A stretch of DNA of 38,959 nt. Source: a virus. Positions 29,914-38,913 of the stretch are shown piece after piece. The notes under the pieces were generated by a model. The model was not told where the DNA came from, ran no database searches, and saw nothing but the letters and a program-made list of their open reading frames with translations. Location: positions 1 through 38,959 of the IMG/VR virus record IMGVR_UViG_3300001460_000067, one strand, 5' to 3'. The number at the start of each line of letters is the position of its first letter. Within the stretch, counting starts at the first letter, position 1. The position numbers were made by a program, and so were the translations under genes.

Positions 29914-32676
29914 ATGGAAATAAATTTAAATAATAAAGAAGGAGCTCTTCCTTCGGCAGCAGAAATACAAACAGCTAGAAATCTTTTTCCTAATTCAGAG
30001 AAACCAATGGAGTCTTATGAGACATGGAAAAACTCTGGCATGCCTTTAGAAACAACACAAAAATATGGTAGGGCTAGAGGACCAAGTTATCCTAGACCTG
30101 AAAGACCAGCAATAGAATTTACAATAAATCCTAATTTGGGAGTCTTTGGTAATAGAGAATTTAGAATCAATAGACCTAAATACTCATATACAGAAGACAC
30201 TCCTCAAAGAGAATCAGATAAATATAGTACATTATATGGTTTAAAAACCTTACCATTATATTTTAATAAACTCACTGAACCTGTAGCTATAGGTATAGAT
30301 TTATTAGAGGGTATAGCTACAAGAGATCCAATTCAAACAGGTACAGCAGCAATATTATCACAATCTATGAGCCCTAAGGCTCAAGCTTTAATTGCTGCAG
30401 CTTCTGTGTTTATGCCTTTTGATGCTGAGGCAGTTAAGATATTTGGTTCTCCTGAATTATTTAGTGGTGTAGTAGAGAAAATAAAAGGTGCTCCTAGTAA
30501 AGCCAGAGGAGAAGAACTCAAACAAAAGCCTGAGAACTGGATGGGTGGTATGTTAAAAGGTGGCACTACTCTTAAAATTAACAATATGGAAATACCTATA
30601 AAAACTAGTGAAGTTGAAAATATGATGAGGCTTATTAAAAATAATAAGCTGGACGACAAATTATTGACTAAAGATGAAATGGTAAAAGTTTTAGAAGACC
30701 AATATTATACATCCTTTATATCTGAAAAAACTAGCCCTGCTTATTTTAATAGGCTAGGTGATATGGAAGTTACTAAAATAGAATTACCTAAAGATGGAGA
30801 TGTAACTAAAGATTTATTAGAAATATCTAATTATACAACCAGAGATGCAGGAGTTCATCATGGTGGTGAGCAAGGCATCATAAGCCACTCACTAATTAGA
30901 AAAGATAATAATGCTTACGAAATTACAGAAATACAAAGTGACATGGCTTCAGATGCACACAAGTTCGGTATGCGAGGTAGTCCTAAAAATAATTTCTTTC
31001 AAGATTTAATGAAACAATTTAAAAGAAGAAATAGAGATGCTCCTGCATTGGATTTTTTTGGAGGGTCTGCTATTGAACGTAGTCCTGCAGGAATACAAAA
31101 TGATGATTATTTGCCTAATATATTTGAAATTTATACATCTTCACAATACGGCAAAGCTCCTTCTTCAGTATTATCAGGAAATAGTGCAAAAACTAGAAAC
31201 CTAATGATTGAAAAATATGGTAGGGGTGATGCTATTGGGGGTGGCAATAATGTTGATACTTATGCTGCTGCAATATTTGATAAGTATAAAAATGCCATTA
31301 ACGAAGTTGATGATTTATACACAAATGATTATTTAGAAAAAATTTATGATTTATCTACTGATAAAGCATTTAAAAATAAATATAATAAAGAAGAATTTGC
31401 CACTTCTACTAGAAAAGCAATGAAAGACAAAATAGTAAGGAGCATAAGAACAGAAAATCCAACAGGAGCAAATGTTACTGAAATATTAAACAACATAGCT
31501 AGTGGTTACACAACATCTCCTAAGTCTTTGTGGGAGAGTGTTCATAAAAATTTAACTAAAAAAGTTGAAGACTTACACTCTGTTAGTGATGAGTTGGGAG
31601 AAGATGCTGCAGATTTAGAAGTGTTTAATGAATTTAAAAAAGTCGATTTTGACTTAAGAAGGTTTTCAAAACACATGCAAAATAATCCTTTAAATTCAGG
31701 CAGTGTACCAGCACAAACTCCTTTAATGAAGAATTTAGACTATGTTGAGTTTGAAATAAAAAAGCATCTTGTAAAAGCTGCAAAACAAGACCAACCTAAA
31801 TTTATGCTCCCAGGAGAAGAACCTTTAAGATATTGGGCAAAAAGAGGTCAAGATGAAAAATTTTTAAAAACTATTTACAGTTTAGCACCTGATAGTAAAA
31901 AAGGTTATAAAGGTAAAATAGGTCAAGTTTTAACTAAACTTAGTAAAAAGTATAACATACCTTTTAGGCTAGAGGGTAAAGTAGACTTAGATAATAGAAA
32001 TTTATATAATATATTTAAAGAAGAAAAGAATAATTTAGAGAACTTAGCAGACCTATCAGACTCGAACTATAGAATTATTGGCAATAGTGGCACATTTAAT
32101 AATTTAGACACTAGCCCTTACGAAGCTCTTTTAACTGATGCCACTCAAAAGCAAACAGACAGAATTAGAGATTTAAGAGAAGAGTATGCAGATAGTGTAT
32201 CAGAAGGTGGCGGTGACTTTTCTTCTGCAGAAGCGAGTTTTAATAATAATATACTTGAAGATCCTCAAGATTTTATTTATCAATCTGATATGATGGGTGT
32301 TTTGGATTGGGAAGGTATGTCAGAAGGTTTTGACCTTATGGCTAAAAATACAGAGTCTAAAAGTGTAAAGTTAGCATCAGAAATGTTTAGCAACATAACT
32401 AAAAAAACTAAGCAAAATTACGAAACCAATCTACAACTTATAGAAGAATTTGCTGATGATGCAAATAATGCTGAAGACTTGTTTAATATAGTTTTAATAA
32501 AAGCTTCTCGGAAAGCAGAATCAGATTACATAAATAGCTTACCTGAAATTAAGAAAAACGAACTTATGGATTTAGGTATTATAGGCATGGATCAAAATGC
32601 TAGGTTTGTAATTGAATTACCTGATGTTGTAAAAGAGCAGATTATTGAACAAGGCTTTCCAATAACTGGTTTATAA
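29914..32676 (+). CDS. Large protein with EIQSD-type polyvalent-protein domain, 920 aa
   Basis: The protein lies between capsid and structural genes. Residues 1-140 are a Pro-rich, charged region. Residues about 138-170 are an Ala-rich hydrophobic stretch (DPIQTGTAAILSQSMSPKAQ, ALIAAASVFMPF), possibly membrane-active. Residues about 200-350 match a domain type found in phage polyvalent (MuF-associated) proteins: ENWMGGMLKGG, LTKDEMVKVLEDQY, SHSLIRKDN, and the hallmark YEITEIQSDMA (EIQSD at 339-343). A roughly 250-residue insertion follows, and the second half of that domain (about 605-685: DYVEFEIKKHLVKAAKQ, then GEEPLRYWAKRGQ) resumes. Residues 690-920 are unassigned. It is probably packaged and injected; the call is from motif resemblance only. 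No Shine-Dalgarno sequence precedes its ATG. Confidence 0.6.
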   Translation: MEINLNNKEGALPSAAEIQTARNLFPNSEKPMESYETWKNSGMPLETTQKYGRARGPSYPRPERPAIEFTINPNLGVFGNREFRINRPKYSYTEDTPQRESDKYSTLYGLKTLPLYFNKLTEPVAIGIDLLEGIATRDPIQTGTAAILSQSMSPKAQALIAAASVFMPFDAEAVKIFGSPELFSGVVEKIKGAPSKARGEELKQKPENWMGGMLKGGTTLKINNMEIPIKTSEVENMMRLIKNNKLDDKLLTKDEMVKVLEDQYYTSFISEKTSPAYFNRLGDMEVTKIELPKDGDVTKDLLEISNYTTRDAGVHHGGEQGIISHSLIRKDNNAYEITEIQSDMASDAHKFGMRGSPKNNFFQDLMKQFKRRNRDAPALDFFGGSAIERSPAGIQNDDYLPNIFEIYTSSQYGKAPSSVLSGNSAKTRNLMIEKYGRGDAIGGGNNVDTYAAAIFDKYKNAINEVDDLYTNDYLEKIYDLSTDKAFKNKYNKEEFATSTRKAMKDKIVRSIRTENPTGANVTEILNNIASGYTTSPKSLWESVHKNLTKKVEDLHSVSDELGEDAADLEVFNEFKKVDFDLRRFSKHMQNNPLNSGSVPAQTPLMKNLDYVEFEIKKHLVKAAKQDQPKFMLPGEEPLRYWAKRGQDEKFLKTIYSLAPDSKKGYKGKIGQVLTKLSKKYNIPFRLEGKVDLDNRNLYNIFKEEKNNLENLADLSDSNYRIIGNSGTFNNLDTSPYEALLTDATQKQTDRIRDLREEYADSVSEGGGDFSSAEASFNNNILEDPQDFIYQSDMMGVLDWEGMSEGFDLMAKNTESKSVKLASEMFSNITKKTKQNYETNLQLIEEFADDANNAEDLFNIVLIKASRKAESDYINSLPEIKKNELMDLGIIGMDQNARFVIELPDVVKEQIIEQGFPITGL

Positions 32677-32693
32677 GGTATAAGTAATTCATT

Positions 32694-32748
32694 CTGGGAA
32701 TTTTAATCTATAAGGACTGTCCCAGCAGACTCTCAAGTGACCTTATAG
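32694..32748 (+). promoter_or_regulatory. Structured 5' region with a possible pseudoknot
   Basis: CTATAAGG (32708-32715) and CCTTATAG (32741-32748) are a perfect 8-bp inverted repeat. The loop contains TCCCAG (32720-32725), complementary to CTGGGA (32694-32699) upstream, so a pseudoknot or alternative pairing is possible. An unusually strong GAGGAGGT (32761-32768) then precedes the next ATG. Confidence 0.55.
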
Positions 32749-32772
32749 TAAACCCTTTTTGAGGAGGTCAAT

Positions 32773-33402
32773 ATGGCTAAAACAACTTTTTCAGGACCAG
32801 TCAGATCTGAAAACGGATTTCAAATGGTTTCAAAAAATGCAACCACAGGCACAGTAACTGTAACTAGTGGTAATAAAATGATTAATGAAGCTGTAGGCAG
32901 TGCAGGTATTGAAGGAACAGCAGGAACTTATGTTACTCAAGTAAGTAGATTTAAAAGTGATGTAGATACTAATGTAAATATAGTTAAAACAACTATTATG
33001 ATAGACTTAACAGGATTAAGAGATGGTGGTACTGCTGGTGACATTATCGGTAAGGATGGCAGTGGTGTTGCTTATATTGCTAGAGTAACCACAGCTGACC
33101 AAGGTACAATTTTTGGTTTGACTATGGAGTGTGTTGAAGCACCTGCTGGTGGTGGTGCAGATATTGATTTATACTCTGCTACTGAAGGCACTGGTGTAAA
33201 TGATACTGCTATAGGTGATTTAACAGAAACTGAATTAATTAATGGTGGTACACAAGCAGCAGGAACAAGAACAGCATCCGCAGCAACAAATGTTCTTGCA
33301 GCTGATCAATATTTATATTTAGTAGGTCAAGGCACTGGTCATGCAGCATACACAGCAGGAAGATTTATTATTGAGATAACAGGCTTTGATGTAGCTAGTT
33401 AA
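32773..33402 (+). CDS. Virion structural protein (decoration-type), 209 aa
   Basis: The product begins MAKTTFSGPVRSENGFQMVS and is Gly/Thr/Ala-rich and beta-rich, with AGTYVTQVSRFKSDVDTNVN, IVKTTIMIDLTGLRDGGT and a C-terminal YTAGRFIIEITGFDVAS. It resembles marine phage structural proteins of unknown role (perhaps head fibre or decoration). The strongest ribosome-binding site in the window precedes it, implying an abundant product. Confidence 0.6.
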   Translation: MAKTTFSGPVRSENGFQMVSKNATTGTVTVTSGNKMINEAVGSAGIEGTAGTYVTQVSRFKSDVDTNVNIVKTTIMIDLTGLRDGGTAGDIIGKDGSGVAYIARVTTADQGTIFGLTMECVEAPAGGGADIDLYSATEGTGVNDTAIGDLTETELINGGTQAAGTRTASAATNVLAADQYLYLVGQGTGHAAYTAGRFIIEITGFDVAS

Positions 33403-33414
33403 TAGGAGAGCACA

Positions 33415-33828
33415 ATGGCTAATATAGTAACAACAACTAAACTCTCTGAAAATGTAAACGAGGTAGTCTATGCTTTTCAACTTCAGTATGTTGATGCTGG
33501 TGATGAATCAGCTTTATTAAAAGTAGATGTATCAGGTTTAGATCCTAACTCTAATGGAGATGCTTGTACTGGAGTGAAAATATTAGAATGTACTTGGGTT
33601 ATATCTACTATGACTGTACAAGTATTAGCTGCAGCAGATACCAATGTTATAATGCTTCATTTAACAGAAAATCAATCAGGATATGTAGATTTTAGATCTG
33701 TAGGAGGATTGCCTAATACTAAAACTTTAGGCACAAATCCAACAGGAGATATAAAATTTACTACTACTGGTTTAGGTGCTGCTGGCGACTCATATCAGAT
33801 AGTAATGAGATTGAAGAAGAAATATTAA
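33415..33828 (+). CDS. Virion structural protein, 137 aa, unknown
   Basis: The product (MANIVTTTKLSENVNEVVYA onward) is beta-rich, with LLKVDVSGLDPNSNGDACTG and GDIKFTTTGLGAAGDSYQIV. It is of a type often found between capsid and connector genes in marine phages. GGAGAG is close before its ATG and its stop shares one base with the next start. It may be a capsid, vertex or fibre-associated protein. Confidence 0.55.
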   Translation: MANIVTTTKLSENVNEVVYAFQLQYVDAGDESALLKVDVSGLDPNSNGDACTGVKILECTWVISTMTVQVLAAADTNVIMLHLTENQSGYVDFRSVGGLPNTKTLGTNPTGDIKFTTTGLGAAGDSYQIVMRLKKKY

Positions 33829-34496
33829 TGGCAACTTCTGGAACAGTAGCTTACAGACCTAATGTAGAGGAGATAATAGCTGAGTCTTTTGAAAGATGTG
33901 GTATTGATCCTCAAACACAAACAGGTCAAAAAGCAACCAGTGCCAGAAGAAGTTTAAACTTACTTTTTACTGAATGGTCTAATAGAGGATATAATTATTG
34001 GACTGTTCAGTACAAAACAATCACTTTAGTTGCCAATCAAGCAAACTATACCTTAGAATCAGGTATTGTAGATGTTATAGACATGGTCTATAGAAAAGGA
34101 TCTAACGACCAACCTATGCAGAGGATAGCTATATCAGAATACAATCAATTGCCTAATAAAACTACTACAGGAGCATCTTCTCAGTTTATGTTAGATAGGC
34201 AATATACACCAACAATTAATGTTTGGCCAGTGCCAGACAATGTAGTAGATACAATAAGATATTATGGTGTCTATCAATTAGAAGATATAACTAAGTCTTA
34301 TGAAGACGCAGATGTACCCTATAGATGGACAGATGCCATATGTGCAGGCTTAGCATCTAAATTAGCAGTAAAATTCGCACCAGATAGAGCTGAAGGATTA
34401 TACACTCTTTATGAAAGGGCTTTTAAATTCGCTTCTGATGAAGAGGGTGCCAATGTAACACTAAGGGTTAGACCATCAGGTTTAAATTTATATTAA
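33828..34496 (+). CDS. Head-tail connector, P22 gp4-like tail accessory factor
   Basis: The 222-residue protein has EEIIAESFERCGIDPQTQTG, then ARRSLNLLFTEWSNRGYNYW, and VPYRWTDAICAGLASKLAVK, the pattern of adaptor proteins (E..ERCG.... TG.....A..SLN....EW.NRG). In P22, gp4 binds below the portal and seals the packaged DNA. The sequence shows the same N-terminal helical arrangement, then a beta-rich centre and a helical end. Position among structural genes fits. The cell-wall-degrading activity of P22 gp4 cannot be inferred here. Confidence 0.75.
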   Translation: MATSGTVAYRPNVEEIIAESFERCGIDPQTQTGQKATSARRSLNLLFTEWSNRGYNYWTVQYKTITLVANQANYTLESGIVDVIDMVYRKGSNDQPMQRIAISEYNQLPNKTTTGASSQFMLDRQYTPTINVWPVPDNVVDTIRYYGVYQLEDITKSYEDADVPYRWTDAICAGLASKLAVKFAPDRAEGLYTLYERAFKFASDEEGANVTLRVRPSGLNLY

Positions 34497-35669
34497 ATGG
34501 CAAGATATGCAAAAGGTAAAAAGTCACAAGCAATATCAGACCGCAGTGGCTTTAGAGTTCCTTACAGACAATTAAAAACAGAATGGAACAACCTAAGAGT
34601 TGAACCAGAAGAGTTTGAACCCAAGCACCCTCAATTATCTCCACCTAAAAATATAGTAGATGCTCAGGCTTTATTCCAACCTAGACCTGACAATGATCCA
34701 GAAAATATAAGTATATACATAGGCTATAATTGGTTTGTGCCTAAAGTAGAAAATAATATGATGGCTAATATCTACGACAAACCTGCTACTATAGGTGCTA
34801 GGGCTAAAGGCAATATAGGTGTAATATCTATAGAATTTAATAGAGAAGTTGCTGTAACTGGTGTTGATGCTAATATTTTAGTAGATGCTAATAATGAAGA
34901 CGAAAGAGTTGCTTTTGTAGATTATAGTCTTGGGCAAAATGTTAATTATACAGTTACAGTTCAGAGTGTTGAAGGTGCAAATAAATATTTTATAGACGCA
35001 GTACAACAATCAACAATGTTACTAAAAGAAGGTAGCACTTATGTATTCAATTGGTCTGCAGCCACTAGCCATCCATTTAGATTCTCAACAACCTCAGACG
35101 GCACACACAATAGTGGCAGTGAATACACTACAGGAGTAGTTAAAGACGATTCAGCCTACACAACAACTATAACTGTAGCTAAAGGTGCACCTAACCTTTA
35201 TTATTATTGTGCTGTTCACTCTGGTATGGGTGGGGCTATTACAACCTTAGCTACTTCAGTTAGTGCTACAAATAACTTAGGAACTATCTCTAACATTGAA
35301 ACAGAGCAAGTTGTAACTGGTGTTGCTGGTACTGGAGCTGTTGCTGAAGTTGGTAGTAATTTAGGAATAAATATTCCTGAGACTAGTGTGATAGGTACTG
35401 GTGCTTTAGGTACAATATCTATTGAACTTGATAATCCTACATGGGGTGTAGGCACATGGGGTGGTGGTGCTTGGGGACAAAGCTTAACTACTGTAGATGT
35501 AAGTGTAACAGGTGTTGAAGCTACTGGTAATATAGGTACAGAAGTTCCACAAGTTGAAATATCTGAATCTGGTGTTGTTGGTACAGGAGCAACAGGTAGC
35601 GAATCTATTAATATTAGTACAACTTCATGGGGCGATGAAACATGGGGTGAGGATAATTGGGGACAGTAA
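34497..35669 (+). CDS. Tail protein with a cupredoxin-like domain and WG repeats, 390 aa
   Basis: Residues about 151-250 have a plastocyanin-like layout: KYFIDAVQQSTMLLKEGSTY, SHPFRF with His192, THNSGSEY, and LYYYCAVHSGMGG with Cys238, His241 and Met244. These are the four ligands of a type 1 copper site, though Cys-x2-His-x2-Met is tighter than plastocyanin's Cys-x2-His-x4-Met. Such domains recur in marine phage structural proteins I recall. The rest shows repeats of VTGV.ATG.IG type and two Trp/Gly units: TWGVGTWGGGAWGQ (315-328) and SWGDETWGEDNWGQ (377-390). The Trp/Gly units and repeats suggest a fibrous tail component. Whether it binds copper is unknown. Confidence 0.7.
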   Translation: MARYAKGKKSQAISDRSGFRVPYRQLKTEWNNLRVEPEEFEPKHPQLSPPKNIVDAQALFQPRPDNDPENISIYIGYNWFVPKVENNMMANIYDKPATIGARAKGNIGVISIEFNREVAVTGVDANILVDANNEDERVAFVDYSLGQNVNYTVTVQSVEGANKYFIDAVQQSTMLLKEGSTYVFNWSAATSHPFRFSTTSDGTHNSGSEYTTGVVKDDSAYTTTITVAKGAPNLYYYCAVHSGMGGAITTLATSVSATNNLGTISNIETEQVVTGVAGTGAVAEVGSNLGINIPETSVIGTGALGTISIELDNPTWGVGTWGGGAWGQSLTTVDVSVTGVEATGNIGTEVPQVEISESGVVGTGATGSESINISTTSWGDETWGEDNWGQ

Positions 35670-36293
35670 ATGAATTATACATCATTAGTTACAAATATAC
35701 AAAACTTTTTAGAAGACGATAGTTCTGAATTATCAACTTCTATACCAACTATAATAACTCAAGCCGAAAGGATAATATATCAAAGATTGCCTAACTTACC
35801 TTGTTATAGAAATATAGATACTGGCACACTTACAGCTGGCACCACAGATTACACTATATCTACAGCCAGAATGATTCGTAATGTTTCTATTGTAGTAAGC
35901 AATGAAAGAGTGTTTTTAAACCATCGTGTTGATTCTTATATGCATGATTATTGGAAAAATTCATCAACTCAAGCCCAGCCAGAAATGTACTCAACAAAAC
36001 AAGCAACAACATCTGGTGTAATTATTACACTTGCCCCAACACCAAATTCAAACTATAATTATTTTGTTGATTATATTAAACCAGAAACAGGTTTATCAAC
36101 AGGAAACGCAAACAATTGGGTTGGTGATAATTTGGAAAATGTTTTGTTAAGTGCTTGTTTATATGAAGCTAGTGCTTTTTTGAAGGCACCAGAAACTTTA
36201 ACTACATATAAAGCTCAATTTGACGAAGCAGTAACTTTAGCAACAGCAGAAATGCAAAGAACTTATCAAGCAGAATATGACGGAGGAATATAA
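35670..36293 (+). CDS. Phage tail adaptor / tail tube protein, 207 aa
   Basis: The product has IQNFLEDDSSELSTSIPTII, then TQAERIIYQRLPNLPCYRNI, TGTLTAGTTDYTISTARMIR and LLSACLYEASAFLKAPETL. This is the pattern of small adaptor or tubular proteins (tail tube nozzle or gp4/gp10-type) with an N-terminal helix pair, a beta centre and a late helical LLSACLYEA region. With the gp4-like gene nearby, it probably forms part of the tail stub. Confidence 0.65.
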   Translation: MNYTSLVTNIQNFLEDDSSELSTSIPTIITQAERIIYQRLPNLPCYRNIDTGTLTAGTTDYTISTARMIRNVSIVVSNERVFLNHRVDSYMHDYWKNSSTQAQPEMYSTKQATTSGVIITLAPTPNSNYNYFVDYIKPETGLSTGNANNWVGDNLENVLLSACLYEASAFLKAPETLTTYKAQFDEAVTLATAEMQRTYQAEYDGGI

Positions 36294-36296
36294 AAC

Positions 36297-36713
36297 ATGG
36301 CAATATCTCAAGCAATGTGCACCAGCTTTAAAGCTGAAATATTAGACGAACAACACGATTTAGTAGCAGACACTATTAAAGTAGCCTTGTTTACTAGCAG
36401 TGCTAGTTTAGGAGCAGGAACAACAGCTTACTCAACTAGCAATGAAATATCAGGCACTGGTTATACTGCTGGTGGTGAAGCTTTAAGTAATAAAGTAGTA
36501 ACCACAACAGGAACAACTGCATACTTTGACTCAGACGACCCAACATGGTCAGGAGCAAGTTTTACAGCTAGAGGTGCATTAATATATAATGACACTAATG
36601 GTGATAAGGCTATAGCAGTTTTAGACTTTGGTGGTGATTTTACAGTAAGTGGTGGTACATTTAAAATAGTGTTCCCAGCAGCAGGAGCCAACGCAATTAT
36701 AAGGATAGATTAA
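36297..36713 (+). CDS. Tail-associated structural protein, 138 aa
   Basis: The product (MAISQAMCTSFKAEILDEQH, then DTIKVALFTSSASL) contains ISGTGYTAGGEAL and DPTWSGASFTARGALIYNDT. This is a widespread phage tail protein type I recall (pattern: KVALY.SSA.L...T..Y...EV.G.GY.AGG). The role is probably in the tail or fibre base. It is beta-rich with no catalytic motif. Confidence 0.65.
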   Translation: MAISQAMCTSFKAEILDEQHDLVADTIKVALFTSSASLGAGTTAYSTSNEISGTGYTAGGEALSNKVVTTTGTTAYFDSDDPTWSGASFTARGALIYNDTNGDKAIAVLDFGGDFTVSGGTFKIVFPAAGANAIIRID

Positions 36714-36714
36714 T

Positions 36715-38097
36715 ATGGCAAGTTCATACTCAACAAATTTTAAAATTGAAAAAATGGCCACAGGCGACCAGTCTGGTGCTTGGGGTACAACTACTAATTT
36801 TAACTTTGATATACTAGATAGGATTGCAGCATATAAATCTGTAGCCTTATCAGATGCATCAACAGCAACCTTAACAGTTGCAGCATCCTCACCTAGTAGT
36901 GGCTCAAGTAATGTTCAAGACGGAATGTATAGAGTGATAAAATTTACAGGATCATTAAGTCAGGCTTGTACAATTACAATAGCCCCAGCAACCACAACAG
37001 CTTATTTTATGATAGAAAATGGGACTAGTGGTAGTCAAAACATTATAATGAAGCAAGGCTCAGGAGCAGCAACAGTCACTATTGCTCCAGCAAAAACAGA
37101 CATAATATATTGCGATGCTAGTGATGAAGTTATATCAGTAGGAACTAAAATAGGAGTTTCTGTAGCTTTAGATGATATTGGTACTGGTGATGCAGCATCA
37201 ACTTTAGCAACTTCTGCAGGTAACATAACTATTGATGCTCAAGGTAATGACACAGACATAATATTTAAAGGCACTGATAATACTGCCGACATTACTATGT
37301 TAACTTTAGATGGTAGTGATGCAGGAACAGCAACTTTTAATCACGATGTTAAATTAAATACAGACAGTTCTGTATTAGGTTTTGGAGCTGATAACGATAC
37401 AACTCTTACTCATACTGATGGTACTGGTTTAACTTTAAATGGTGCTAATAAATTAACTTTTAGAGATGCAGGGCTAACTATTGGATCTAATGCAGATGGT
37501 GATTTAGACATTGTGTCTGATGGTACTGCTGTAGATAGCATTAACATTGAATCTGCAGGTGGTATAACTTTAGATGCAGGTACTGCTGGTAGTGGTATTA
37601 TTTACGAAGATGACGGCACTGAAATGGCTAGAGTACATAACAGTTCTAGCGATGTAATAATTGAAACTAAGGTATCAGATAAAGATTTATTAATAAAAGG
37701 TAATGATGGTGGCTCTACTGTTACACCTGCTACTTTTGATATGTCTGCTAAAGGTAAATTAATTATGGGTGCAGGAGCAGCAGGTAGTACACAAACTGCA
37801 AACGCAACTGGCTCTACAGTTTTAGATTTTGATACATATTCTAACTTTGTATTAACTTTTACTGGTAATGTAACTTTAGCTAATCCTAGTACAGAATCAG
37901 TTGGGCAGTCTGGTGTAATAATGATTATACAAGATGGTACTGGTAGTAGAACTTTAAGTCTTGGAACAGATTATGAAACAGCAGGAGCAGCAGGATTAAC
38001 CATAAGTACAGCAGCAAGTTCCGTAGACATTGTTCCTTACTTTGTTCAATCAGCAGATAATATATTGCTTGGTGCACCTCAACTTGCATTTGCATAG
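36715..38097 (+). CDS. Tail fibre-like protein with beta repeats, 460 aa
   Basis: The N-terminal part (MASSYSTNFKIEKMATGDQS GAWG; about 1-140) is a particle-binding-like domain. The middle contains repeats: AGNITIDAQGNDTDIIFKG, DITMLTLDGSDAGTATFNHD, LTFRDAGLTIGSNADGDLDI and IESAGGITLDAGTAGSG. Such Gly/Asp/Thr repeats form beta-helical fibres in marine phage tail proteins. The C-terminal 110 residues (about 350-460: STVLDFDTYSNFVLTFTGNV) may trimerise. Likely a receptor-binding or fibre shaft protein. Confidence 0.75.
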   Translation: MASSYSTNFKIEKMATGDQSGAWGTTTNFNFDILDRIAAYKSVALSDASTATLTVAASSPSSGSSNVQDGMYRVIKFTGSLSQACTITIAPATTTAYFMIENGTSGSQNIIMKQGSGAATVTIAPAKTDIIYCDASDEVISVGTKIGVSVALDDIGTGDAASTLATSAGNITIDAQGNDTDIIFKGTDNTADITMLTLDGSDAGTATFNHDVKLNTDSSVLGFGADNDTTLTHTDGTGLTLNGANKLTFRDAGLTIGSNADGDLDIVSDGTAVDSINIESAGGITLDAGTAGSGIIYEDDGTEMARVHNSSSDVIIETKVSDKDLLIKGNDGGSTVTPATFDMSAKGKLIMGAGAAGSTQTANATGSTVLDFDTYSNFVLTFTGNVTLANPSTESVGQSGVIMIIQDGTGSRTLSLGTDYETAGAAGLTISTAASSVDIVPYFVQSADNILLGAPQLAFA

Positions 38098-38109
38098 GAG
38101 ACATATCTA

Positions 38110-38907
38110 ATGCCAATTAAAGGTGAATTTTTTCAAAAACCAGCAGGTGGTGGTGCATCATTTTATGACCATCAGATAGCACAGAGCTGTAGATTTGATA
38201 GAGGAAGTAGTTCAGTAATAAGCCGTACTAATAGTTCACCATCTAATCAAAAAAAATGGACATTAAGTTTTTGGTTAAAATTTACAGAAGCTACTAATAC
38301 AACTGCTAGTCAATGTCAAATGGTAGTATCAGGTACTAGTGGTAGTCAGTATTTTTTTACAACTTTTCGTAATAATGAGTTTAAAAGAGAATTAACAGGT
38401 ACTGGTTATTTAACTAGTTCTGCTTTATTTAGAGATCCTAATGCGTGGAATCATTTTATTTATAGAGTAGATACTACGCAATCAACAGCATCAGATAGAG
38501 AAAGACTATATTTAAATGGAAATATAGTAGCTTGGGGTACTACACAAGGTCCTAACTATATTGCTCAAAATAATGATTATGGATTTGTAACACAAAATAG
38601 TGTTGCTATTGCATTTGGTGGTATATCAGGAGTAGGGCATGGCACAGTAGGAACTTCTCATTATCTAGCAGAATTTATATTAACAGATGGACAATCATAT
38701 GCACCTACACAGTTTGGTGAAAGTAAAAATGGTGTGTGGATTCCTAAAGACCCTGATGGTACAACCTTTGGTAATAATGGATTTCATCTTAAATTTGAAA
38801 ATGCAAGTGATTTAGGAAATGATAGTTCTGGGAACAATAATGATTTTACAGCAGCAGGACTTGGTGCAGACCATCAAGTTCTTGATAGTCCAACATTTGG
38901 GAGTTAA
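38110..38907 (+). CDS. LamG-like lectin domain protein, tail receptor-binding candidate (N-terminal piece)
   Basis: The 265-residue protein contains a concanavalin-type jelly roll: CRFDRGSSSVISRTNSSPSN, then WTLSFWLKFTEATNTTASQC, AWNHFIYRVDTTQST, ERLYLNGNIVAWGTT and NGFHLKFENASDLGNDSSGN. The order and spacing are those of LamG/Pentraxin-like phage proteins. In relatives I recall, the NDFT segment runs on into a C-terminal DTP-FCTLNP region. Here an in-frame TAA stops the protein after DSPTFGS, and the expected FCTLNPL occurs seven bases later as the start of another frame in the same phase. It would bind host surface sugars. Confidence 0.75.
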   Translation: MPIKGEFFQKPAGGGASFYDHQIAQSCRFDRGSSSVISRTNSSPSNQKKWTLSFWLKFTEATNTTASQCQMVVSGTSGSQYFFTTFRNNEFKRELTGTGYLTSSALFRDPNAWNHFIYRVDTTQSTASDRERLYLNGNIVAWGTTQGPNYIAQNNDYGFVTQNSVAIAFGGISGVGHGTVGTSHYLAEFILTDGQSYAPTQFGESKNGVWIPKDPDGTTFGNNGFHLKFENASDLGNDSSGNNNDFTAAGLGADHQVLDSPTFGS

Positions 38908-38913
38908 ATAGAT

